DNA from: Leptospira harrisiae
Lineage (GTDB): Bacteria > Spirochaetota > Leptospiria > Leptospirales > Leptospiraceae
NCBI RefSeq assembly: GCF_002811945.1
Contig: NZ_NPDX01000001.1
Span: 853,501 to 917,500, forward strand
Direction: 5' to 3'
DNA length: 64,000 nt
The notes under the pieces were generated by a model that was not told the origin of the DNA, did no database searches, and was given only the letters and a program-made list of their open reading frames with translations. The position numbers and the translations under genes are program-made. Within the stretch, counting starts at the first letter, position 1; every line of letters begins with the position of its first letter. Shown here piece after piece: positions 16,904 through 24,678 of the stretch.

Positions 16904-18574
16904 TTAGTCTTCTTTTCGAATGACGGTTCTTTCTGTTTGAATGCTGCCGTCGGTTCCCAGGTAAAAATGTGTTTTCCCAACTAAGGAATTGATTCCTAAA
17001 CGATAGTTTTTCCCAGCTCCAAAACTTAAATCCACACCCGGATAAACTTCTCTTTCTACATCCACAAAGGCATCTGGATTTGGTTCATAAGAACCAAGTG
17101 CAGTTTCAAACTGTTTGGATTCAGTTTCTAAAACTTTGGTAAACTTATCGTTTGCCTCTTTTAGTTTGGCAATACTTTCTTTTTCTTCTTTGTTTAGTTC
17201 TTTTTTCTGACTTTTTTCCACTAGTTTAGTGAGTGTTAGCTGGACTTTATGTAAGGTGATTTCTTTTTCTGCGATTTCTTTTTTCATTCGGTTGAGTTCA
17301 TCGAGTAATTCTGGTGGAGTCCCTATGGCAACCTTGGTTTTGGTTTCCACCACAGCACCAAGTTTGGAGCAGGTAAGAGAATTTCCCGCAATCAAAGTTC
17401 CTCCAATTACCTCTCCTCTTCCTCCCATGACACGAATCAAATCTTTGGCAGAAATTTCAGAATGCATCACAGCTTCTTCCACAAAGATACTTCCTTGAGC
17501 AGTAAGTTTTCCTTGTTCTACAAATTTAGCATAAATGTTTCCATCTGATTCGATATAACCTTCTCCGCGTCCCATAAACCCACCAGAGAGAACAATATCA
17601 CCTTTGGCTTTTAGAAATGCCTTACCTACGGAATTTCGAATGATGATACTTCCATTTGTGGTTAACGAAAATCCATCTCCAATTTTATCTTCTACGATGA
17701 TGGTTCCTGGAAAATCGATATTCCCTGTGGAATAATCGACTGCTTCTAATTGGATCACTTCATCCACTTTGATTTCCCAGGCGGCAGATAAAACTGGCCG
17801 GCCAGCAATTTTGGCGTACAGTTTGTCCTCCTTTAGTTCAACATTGGGACCAAGATTCCAATCCACTGATTTTTCTTCTGGGTAAGGGATGATGGTTCCA
17901 TTCACAGTTTTTCCAAATTCACCTTTTTTTGGCGGAATTCTTTCTGCAATGAGATCTCCCGGTTTTACTGATTGGATGACTCCAATATTTTTATAATCAA
18001 TCCGACCATGTTCATCTTCTTCCAGTTGGGGTTTGTTGTCCGAACGAAAGTATATTTTGATTTGTCCATCTTTGCCTGGAACGGGTGGGTAACCTTTGGC
18101 AATCGTATAAGGAACAAAAAAGTTTGGGTTTTTGATTTGGTTTTGGATGACAACATCAATGATCCCAACGGAAATACCCACCGAGGCAATTTGTTCACGT
18201 AACTGGTATTCGGTGAGAAGGTCGCCTCCATGTTTGGGTGGATGTAGAACCATTTTGGCTTCCATATGATCTTCGGAAATAGTAATGTCAGCATAAGAAC
18301 TAGTAGGATCTCCCTTTGACCAGGTTCCAATTTCAACTGGTTTGTTTTCTGCTAAAACAACTGCTCTTTTGATTTGTTCCTGGTTGTAACCTTCTACTCC
18401 AAAAAGTTGCACCCTTGCCAAAACATCCTTGTAATCGACTTTTTTTCCTTTGGCACCAGGTTTTGTGATTTTTAGAACTGCTTTACCACCGGAATTTTCG
18501 ATCTGGAAATAACCGTTTTCAGAAGCTTCTAAATCTTGGAGGATACGATCGGTATAAGAGTCTGGGCCGGGCAT
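16904..18574 (-). CDS. DUF342/FapA family polymer-associated protein
   Basis: This 556-residue cytosolic protein belongs to the FapA (DUF342) family. Members have a right-handed beta-helix core and are linked to cell-surface or flagellar regulation, but their biochemistry is poorly known. The centre (about residues 290-400) shows the glycine-rich repeated beta pattern (GSIIIRNSVGKAFLKAKG; GDIVLSGGFMGRGEGYIESD; GNIYAKFVEQGKLTAQGS). A coiled-coil segment follows at about 425-480. It is the last gene of a minus-strand operon. Its ATG directly follows the TAA of the upstream glycosyltransferase gene. Confidence 0.85.
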   Translation of the reverse strand: MPGPDSYTDRILQDLEASENGYFQIENSGGKAVLKITKPGAKGKKVDYKDVLARVQLFGVEGYNQEQIKRAVVLAENKPVEIGTWSKGDPTSSYADITISEDHMEAKMVLHPPKHGGDLLTEYQLREQIASVGISVGIIDVVIQNQIKNPNFFVPYTIAKGYPPVPGKDGQIKIYFRSDNKPQLEEDEHGRIDYKNIGVIQSVKPGDLIAERIPPKKGEFGKTVNGTIIPYPEEKSVDWNLGPNVELKEDKLYAKIAGRPVLSAAWEIKVDEVIQLEAVDYSTGNIDFPGTIIVEDKIGDGFSLTTNGSIIIRNSVGKAFLKAKGDIVLSGGFMGRGEGYIESDGNIYAKFVEQGKLTAQGSIFVEEAVMHSEISAKDLIRVMGGRGEVIGGTLIAGNSLTCSKLGAVVETKTKVAIGTPPELLDELNRMKKEIAEKEITLHKVQLTLTKLVEKSQKKELNKEEKESIAKLKEANDKFTKVLETESKQFETALGSYEPNPDAFVDVEREVYPGVDLSFGAGKNYRLGINSLVGKTHFYLGTDGSIQTERTVIRKED

Positions 18575-19642
18575 TTAATTGTATTCTAATAAGTGAGAAA
18601 CGACATCTTCTTCTCCATCCACTTTTAATTCTAACTTTGGAGTCATGGAGTCGATTGTATTAATTAGAGTCAGCACTTCTTCAAATTGACAAGAAATAAT
18701 TCGGGATAAGTCAATATATGCGGAACGAAAGTATAAATCTAAAGCATTTACCAAATGGAAGTATTCACTAAAATCTCCACGGTCTGTATAGAGTATAGGG
18801 GTCTTTGCATAATAACATTCAGCTAAAATTCCGTATCCTGGTTTTGTACAAACATAATCTGCAGCTGCAACCAAGTCCGGATAATGTGATACTTCCGGTA
18901 CTAAAATATCTTCTGTCTGGATTCCCGGAACTCCGTATGCCACAAGTTGGATGGACTTTGGAAGATTTTCTGTTTGTAGTTTGGTTCCTTCCAAACCATA
19001 GGCGCCAAAAGATAATAGGATGTATGTGGTATCGTCTTTCATTCCAAACTTTTGTCTGGCTTGTTTTTTCGAAAGGGTTGGTTTTCTTCCCACAAGACCA
19101 ATATTAGTTTGTTCAAGAAAAGGCGGCATAGGACAAAAAAACGGTAGTACCAATGCTTCCGTTGCAAACCCATATTCCACCTGCAGTTGTTCGCTGAGAG
19201 TCCCAAAATAAGAATCACCTTTTGCGTAATTTTGATAAATAAAATCCCAAGTAAAATTTCCAATAAATACACTTGGAATTCCTGTTTCCAGGGCAATGGT
19301 AATAGGAAAAGAAGAACTGTCTGTTAGGATCAAACCTATTTTGTTTTTTTTGCAGTATTCTGTTTCTTCTTTTAGAAGTTTTGATTTCTTTTTTTCGAAG
19401 TCGATGAGTTCTTCTTTTGTGGTTTGTAAATCAATGGAGAGTGAGTTTTTTTGAGAAACTCCTACATCCAGTTTTAAATTTTTTGTGATGAGTTTTGGGT
19501 GGGTAAATTCTAAAAATGAAATTCTGGTACTAACTAAATGAATTTCTTCAATGAAATCCTCTTTTAGTAGGCGCCTTATGATATTTGCAGAACGACTGAT
19601 ATGGCCGAATCCGTGGCCTGAAATATAAAAATATAGTTTCAT
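18575..19642 (-). CDS. GT-B-like glycosyltransferase family protein
   Basis: This 355-residue protein begins MKLYFYISGHGFGHISRSAN. The GHGFGHxxR motif is typical of GT-B-fold enzymes of the COG1819/MurG-like group and of the N-terminus of L-arabinokinase. The C-terminal half has CTKPGYGILAECYYAKTP and YTDRGDFSEY, a nucleotide-sugar-type site. No membrane segment is seen. It overlaps the SpoU gene by four bases and is followed directly by DUF342. Sugar donor and acceptor are not known. Confidence 0.75.
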   Translation of the reverse strand: MKLYFYISGHGFGHISRSANIIRRLLKEDFIEEIHLVSTRISFLEFTHPKLITKNLKLDVGVSQKNSLSIDLQTTKEELIDFEKKKSKLLKEETEYCKKNKIGLILTDSSSFPITIALETGIPSVFIGNFTWDFIYQNYAKGDSYFGTLSEQLQVEYGFATEALVLPFFCPMPPFLEQTNIGLVGRKPTLSKKQARQKFGMKDDTTYILLSFGAYGLEGTKLQTENLPKSIQLVAYGVPGIQTEDILVPEVSHYPDLVAAADYVCTKPGYGILAECYYAKTPILYTDRGDFSEYFHLVNALDLYFRSAYIDLSRIISCQFEEVLTLINTIDSMTPKLELKVDGEEDVVSHLLEYN

Positions 19643-20472
19643 TGGCTTCTTTGTCTAATGGATTCATACAATACAATTCCACAAGACATGGCTAGGTTTA
19701 AAGAATCGGCTTCTCCGAGCATGGGTAAGTGGAGTGTGTCATCAGAAAGATTTTTTGCTTCAACACTCAATCCATACTGTTCACTTCCAAAAAGAAATAC
19801 TGATTTTTCTTTCATATTGATGGAGGTATAAAGAGTTTTTCCTTCGGGAGTGACCGCATAACGTTTGTAACCTTTGCCTTTGAATTCTTTAAGAACTTCC
19901 TGTAAATCTCCAATATAAACTGGTAGAGTGAAAATGGTTCCTGTACTTGCCCGCACCACATTCGGATTAAAAAGATCAATTCGTGGATCGGTGACAATCA
20001 CAAGGCCAACACCCGCACCTTCTGCCGTTCGAAGGATGGTTCCTAGGTTCCCCGGTTTTTCCACTCCTTCGATGATAAGGATGGGATTGGTATTCATGGA
20101 CTTTATTTTCTCCCAAGGGACATGGGCATCGGGAGTTTCTGCTACTGCGATGAGGCCATCTGGCCGATCCCTATAAGAAATTTTTTCAAAAATTTTACGG
20201 GGAAGTTCAAAGATGGGACAATGGATTGACTTAATGAGAGCCTCTTCATTTTCTCCCAAAAAACATTCAGGGGATATGAATAAACTTGTAATGTTTACCG
20301 GCAAACAAGGGATAGATGAGTTTGGGTTGCTTGTGATCGCTTTTTTAATTTCACGATAACCTTCGATGAAAAACTTTTTTTCTTCATCCCGATTTCGTTT
20401 TTCTTTGAGTCCCGCAACCCATTTGACCTTGGGATTGGAAAAACTGGTAATGTATTGTCTTCTATTTGGCAT
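19639..20472 (-). CDS. TrmH/SpoU-family RNA methyltransferase
   Basis: This is a SAM-dependent 2'-O-ribose methyltransferase with the trefoil knot. The 277 residues contain motif 1 PGNLGTILRTAEGAG, motif 2 LFGSEQYGLS and motif 3 LPMLGEADSLNLAMSCGIVLYE. The N-terminal region (SNPKVKWVAGLKEKRNRDEE...FFIEGYREI) is the RNA substrate-binding domain of the RlmB/TsnR type. It is the first gene of the operon with the glycosyltransferase and DUF342. The target could be rRNA or tRNA. Confidence 0.9.
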   Translation of the reverse strand: MPNRRQYITSFSNPKVKWVAGLKEKRNRDEEKKFFIEGYREIKKAITSNPNSSIPCLPVNITSLFISPECFLGENEEALIKSIHCPIFELPRKIFEKISYRDRPDGLIAVAETPDAHVPWEKIKSMNTNPILIIEGVEKPGNLGTILRTAEGAGVGLVIVTDPRIDLFNPNVVRASTGTIFTLPVYIGDLQEVLKEFKGKGYKRYAVTPEGKTLYTSINMKEKSVFLFGSEQYGLSVEAKNLSDDTLHLPMLGEADSLNLAMSCGIVLYESIRQRSQ

Positions 20473-20505
20473 ATAACAGGATACGGATCTTAAGATTTGC
20501 CTGAA

Positions 20506-21339
20506 TTATTTAGAGAAGAAAGTACAAAATCCAGCAGGGTATTTTTTTCCTGATTTTTCTGGAATGAATAACTCAGAGGTTTGGTAGTTCCCTTTGGTTT
20601 TGATTCGTGAAGATAAAATCCTTTCTAAGGTTAATGGACTAAAACCCTGGCTATGACAACTGAGGATCACAAATTCTGGTTTGGAATCGGAGAGTTCCAT
20701 CAGTGCATCCATTAGCTCACTTAAGTTTTCTTCAATTTTCCAAACCTCTCCTTTCGAACCACGACCAAAACTTGGAGGATCAAGGATAAGGCCTTGGTAT
20801 TTTTTTCCCCGTTTGATTTCACGGCGGATAAACTTCATCACATCGTCTACAATCCAACGCACAGGTTTCGAATCGAGTCCTGAAAGTTTTGCATTTTCCC
20901 GGGCCCAGTCCACCATTCCTTTGGAAGCGTCGACATGGCAGACACTCATCCCAGCATCAAGGCAGGCGAGTGTGGAACCACCGGAATAGGCAAATAGGTT
21001 TAGAACTTCTAGGCCTTGTTTCTTTTTTCCAATCTCTCGGATTCGGTTCCAATTGGTTTCTTGTTCCGGGAAAAGGCCAATATGACCAAAGGGTGTGAGT
21101 TTGATTTTGAATGTTAAATGGGAAAATTCGATGGTAAAACTTTCAGGAACTTTTTTTTGAAAATTCCAATGTCCCGAACCCGAGTCATTTTTAATATAAT
21201 GAGCGTGGAGATCGTTCCAAATTTCAGGAGTTTCTTTTCCATAAGCAGAAGTAGGGGAAGAACGATGGAGTTTGTATCCGCCAACGATTTCTAATTTGGA
21301 TAGGTCACCTGAATCTAGGAGTTCGTAACTTTTTGTCAT
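20506..21339 (-). CDS. Class I SAM-dependent methyltransferase (RlmI/RlmK-like)
   Basis: This 277-residue protein has SAM motif I LNLFAYSGGSTLACLDAG, the acidic-ribose strand CHVDASKGMVDWARENA, and the catalytic NPPY-like motif LILDPPSFGRG. This is the set found in 23S rRNA m5C/m7G methyltransferases such as RlmI. The usual PUA domain is missing, so the substrate is uncertain. Its ATG overlaps the stop of the upstream phosphatase gene by four bases, indicating coupled translation. Confidence 0.85.
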   Translation of the reverse strand: MTKSYELLDSGDLSKLEIVGGYKLHRSSPTSAYGKETPEIWNDLHAHYIKNDSGSGHWNFQKKVPESFTIEFSHLTFKIKLTPFGHIGLFPEQETNWNRIREIGKKKQGLEVLNLFAYSGGSTLACLDAGMSVCHVDASKGMVDWARENAKLSGLDSKPVRWIVDDVMKFIRREIKRGKKYQGLILDPPSFGRGSKGEVWKIEENLSELMDALMELSDSKPEFVILSCHSQGFSPLTLERILSSRIKTKGNYQTSELFIPEKSGKKYPAGFCTFFSK

Positions 21340-23285
21340 ACCAATTCCAGAAAAATAAAGGTTAGGTCGTCGTCCCAGTCTTTTATTTCTCTTTTAGAAA
21401 ATGACTCTAAATCTTGGATGAGTTTTATTTTAAATAGATGATTTGGAATTTCGCGGTTTGCTTTTAAAAATTCGAGAAGTCCCGATTCTCCATACATTTC
21501 CCCTTCAGGATTAAAACATTCCAAAACTCCATCACTTAAGATCAGGATTCTATCTTTGCGTTCCACTCTATGTGTGGTTTCTTCAATTTGAATTTCAGGA
21601 AAAACCCCGATGATTTTTCCTTTGGGATGCACTTTTAAAATTTCTCCACTGGATCTTTGTAAATAAGCACTTGGATGGCCGGCCCTTCCAAACCTCCATA
21701 CTTTCGTGGATGTATTGAGATACACATAAGAAGCCGTGACATACTGCGGGTTACAATTTCCAAATAACACACGGTTCATTCCTTCTAAAACTTGTTTGGG
21801 TGAAGGGATATTGTCTTTTTGCGTAGTAAAGGCAACCTTTCCCATTGCCGAAATCAGGGATGCGGGAATTCCATGACCTGAAACATCACAAAGAACAATT
21901 CCTAGTTCATAAGGATTGGGTGAGAAGTATTCGTAAAAATCTCCGCCTACATCTTTCATTGGTTGGATGAAAATTTGCATTTGTAAGTTTTTTACATCCG
22001 GAATTGTTTTGGGAAGGGACTGCATCAGAATGTCCCTAGAAATTTTTCTTTCTTTCCTAAGGCTTGTCACTTGAGCTAGGGCTAAATCTTTTTCTTGCCG
22101 TAACAATTGGATTCTATCTGCCAAAGCAAAAGCAAACAAGGTAATGTCAGCAAGGGAAGCAATGGGAAATAACATTTCTTCTAAAAAGGAATTAGAAGGT
22201 AGTATCCCGAATTTGAGTAATCCATACACAAGACAAGTTATGAGTAATAAAACAAAAGCAATGGCAAAATAATAAAAGGATCTTAGTCTTTTGTAAATTC
22301 CCCAAATTAAAACTCCGAGTAAACTTAGACAAATCAAAACGGAAAGCCAAGTCACTCCAATGGATGCTTCTGATATTCCACCTAACAAAGAGATGAGTGC
22401 GTTCAGAAGAGAAAGATATCCCAATACTTTGTAAAACCTTGCAATTTTAGGAATTCGGATTTTTAGTTTTAGAAAATTAGAAGTAAAGAGGACAAAGTAA
22501 AAGAGGCAAATACTAAAGAAAAAAGAGATTCCTATTCGTTTCCAAAAATAAGAATTGGGAACAAAAAAATACCCCCAGAAACCAAGTAGTGAAAGTTGTC
22601 CAAACCCAAAGAAAAATACATAACCAATATAATAAAAATAATTTCGATCTCGAACAAAAAAAGCGATCGCTAGATTGTATAAAATGATAATTCCTAAACT
22701 TCCAAAAAATAATCCATAAATCCATTGTGTGATATAGTCTTCTCTTTGGAGATTTCTTTGGTTGGTAAATACCAATGCAAACTGTAAGGAAATTTCGGAA
22801 CGTATTGCAATTAGAATGGTCTCTTTTTCATGTCCAATCCGAAAGGCAAAATTTCTATGTGGAATTTCTCTCTGAAACATTGGTTGGATATGACCCGATT
22901 TGGAAAGGATATATTGGTTACCGTCATTTTTATGGAAAAGTTCCACCGAATCAATGTTATGTGCTTGTATGAGTAGAAGTGGGTATTTCGAAGGATCGGG
23001 AAAGTCGTTTGGTTCCAGTTTTAACCAAAGAGTTCCCTTTAGAAATCCAAAGTTCGGAAAAGGATCGGTGATTCTTTTGAATTCACCAGTATTTAATACT
23101 GATTCAACAGGTACTGAAGAACTGGGATCAATCCAATAAGAAAACTTTGTTGAGTAAATGATCCTTTCGCCAATATCGTTTTGAGTTTCGGAAAAAAGAG
23201 GGTGGTTAAAAAAAAGAGTAAGGATTGAGATACAGTAGAAAATAGGGATGGAGAATGGTTTTTTCAATTCTAAAATTATGGACAA
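21336..23285 (-). CDS. 7TMR-DISM sensor with SpoIIE/PP2C phosphatase
   Basis: This is a 649-residue inner-membrane signalling protein. The N-terminal segment (about 1-30) is a signal peptide or anchor. Residues about 40-185 form a 7TMR-DISM extracellular sensory domain. Seven membrane helices follow at about 190-395, then a short coiled coil. The PP2C domain has KDVGGDFYEY and CDVSGHGIPASLISAM, with the metal-binding aspartates in place. Family logic is that the phosphatase dephosphorylates a STAS antagonist, linking an outside signal to sigma-factor release. The ligand is unknown. It is translationally coupled to the downstream methyltransferase. Confidence 0.9.
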   Translation of the reverse strand: MSIILELKKPFSIPIFYCISILTLFFNHPLFSETQNDIGERIIYSTKFSYWIDPSSSVPVESVLNTGEFKRITDPFPNFGFLKGTLWLKLEPNDFPDPSKYPLLLIQAHNIDSVELFHKNDGNQYILSKSGHIQPMFQREIPHRNFAFRIGHEKETILIAIRSEISLQFALVFTNQRNLQREDYITQWIYGLFFGSLGIIILYNLAIAFFVRDRNYFYYIGYVFFFGFGQLSLLGFWGYFFVPNSYFWKRIGISFFFSICLFYFVLFTSNFLKLKIRIPKIARFYKVLGYLSLLNALISLLGGISEASIGVTWLSVLICLSLLGVLIWGIYKRLRSFYYFAIAFVLLLITCLVYGLLKFGILPSNSFLEEMLFPIASLADITLFAFALADRIQLLRQEKDLALAQVTSLRKERKISRDILMQSLPKTIPDVKNLQMQIFIQPMKDVGGDFYEYFSPNPYELGIVLCDVSGHGIPASLISAMGKVAFTTQKDNIPSPKQVLEGMNRVLFGNCNPQYVTASYVYLNTSTKVWRFGRAGHPSAYLQRSSGEILKVHPKGKIIGVFPEIQIEETTHRVERKDRILILSDGVLECFNPEGEMYGESGLLEFLKANREIPNHLFKIKLIQDLESFSKREIKDWDDDLTFIFLELV

Positions 23286-23305
23286 GGGTGATAAAACCCC
23301 TGTCC
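23280..23305. terminator. Hairpin in the gltA downstream spacer
   Basis: An inverted repeat with arms GGACAAGGG and CCCCTGTCC and an A-rich loop spans the short gap after gltA, just before the phosphatase start. On the minus strand the downstream side is only moderately T-rich (ATAATTTT), so it may act as a weak terminator or as an RNA-stabilising stem. Confidence 0.45.
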
Positions 23306-23320
23306 TGTTTTGATTTGGCG

Positions 23321-24610
23321 TTATGCCTGTTTTTTGGCTGCTTCGTATGAGATTTCTTGTGGACCAGTGTAAATTTGGCGTGGACGGCCAATCTTTAAAC
23401 TTGGGTCTTCAATCATCTCTTTCCATTGTGCAATCCAACCAGGAAGTCTTCCCATAGCAAACATCACTGTAAACATATTGGTAGGAATTCCTAACGCACG
23501 GTAGATGATTCCTGAGTAGAAGTCAACGTTTGGATAAAGTTTTCTTTCTACAAAGTATGGATCGTTGAGTGCTGCTTCTTCCAATTCTTTGGCAATGTCA
23601 AGAAGTGGGTCTTTGATTCCTAGTTTGTTTAGAACTTTATCACAAGCAACCTTGATGATTTTGGCACGAGGGTCAAAGTTTTTGTAAACTCGGTGACCAA
23701 ATCCATTCAATCGGAAACTGGAATTTTTGTCTTTGGCTTGTTCTACGATTTTTTTCACAGAAAGCCCGCTCTTTTTAATTCCTTCTAACATTTCCAAAAC
23801 TTCTTGGTTGGCACCACCGTGGCGAGGTCCCCATAAAGCAAGAATTCCTGCAGAAATGGCACCATAGAGATTGGCAAGAGAAGATCCCACCAAACGCACA
23901 GTAGATGTGGAACAGTTTTGTTCGTGGTCTGCGTGGAGGATGAGAAGTAAATTGAGTGCAGAAACAATTTCTGGATCGATATGGTAATCTTCCGCTGGAA
24001 CCGCAAACATCATGTTCATAAAATTGGAAGCATAGTCCAATTCATTGAGCGGATGGATGATCGGTTGGCCGATGGATTTTTTATAAGCGTAAGCTGCGAT
24101 TGTTGGAAATTTTGCGAGCAAACGAATGATGGAAATTTCTCTATGTTCCTCATTCATTGGATCGTAACTATCTTGGTAGTATGTAGACAAACAACCCATC
24201 ATACAAGACATGATCGCCATTGGGTGTCCGTCTTTTGGAAAACCGTTGAACAGGCGTTTGAGATCCTCGTGGATCATAGTATGTTTGGTGATAGAACTAT
24301 TCCATTCTTTGAGTTGTGCATCACTTGGAAGTTTGCCGTAAATGAGTAAATATGCAACTTCTGTGAAGGTTGATTTAGCAGCTAAATCATCAATTGGAAT
24401 CCCACGGTAACGAAGAATTCCCTTTTCTCCATCGAGAAAGGTAATATCACTGGTGCAAGCACCTGTATTTAAATAACCGGAATCAATCGTAACATAACCT
24501 GACAATTGGCGGAGTTTAGTAATATCAATTGCCTTCTCGTCTTCGCTTCCCACTAAAATCGGAAGTTCGTACTCTTTCCCATCCACTTTCAGAATTGCCT
24601 TTTCGGACAT
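23321..24610 (-). CDS. gltA: Citrate synthase
   Basis: This enzyme condenses oxaloacetate and acetyl-CoA to citrate. The 429 residues fit the type II bacterial enzyme. The N-terminal domain includes NTGACTSDITFLDGEKGILRYRG (in part), and the catalytic region shows NLLLILHADHEQNCSTSTVR and NGFGHRVYKNFDPRA, with the active-site His and later PNVDFYSG Asp. It lies downstream of the transglycosylase gene with its own 68-base leader. It supplies the same pathway as the sucB-lpd-sucA and mqo genes in this window. Confidence 0.96.
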   Translation of the reverse strand: MSEKAILKVDGKEYELPILVGSEDEKAIDITKLRQLSGYVTIDSGYLNTGACTSDITFLDGEKGILRYRGIPIDDLAAKSTFTEVAYLLIYGKLPSDAQLKEWNSSITKHTMIHEDLKRLFNGFPKDGHPMAIMSCMMGCLSTYYQDSYDPMNEEHREISIIRLLAKFPTIAAYAYKKSIGQPIIHPLNELDYASNFMNMMFAVPAEDYHIDPEIVSALNLLLILHADHEQNCSTSTVRLVGSSLANLYGAISAGILALWGPRHGGANQEVLEMLEGIKKSGLSVKKIVEQAKDKNSSFRLNGFGHRVYKNFDPRAKIIKVACDKVLNKLGIKDPLLDIAKELEEAALNDPYFVERKLYPNVDFYSGIIYRALGIPTNMFTVMFAMGRLPGWIAQWKEMIEDPSLKIGRPRQIYTGPQEISYEAAKKQA

Positions 24611-24678
24611 ATCTTCTCCTGTATATCTCTGTCTATTTCAAAGGATAGACGGAGGAAAGGGTGGGGAAAAGCCATTTT

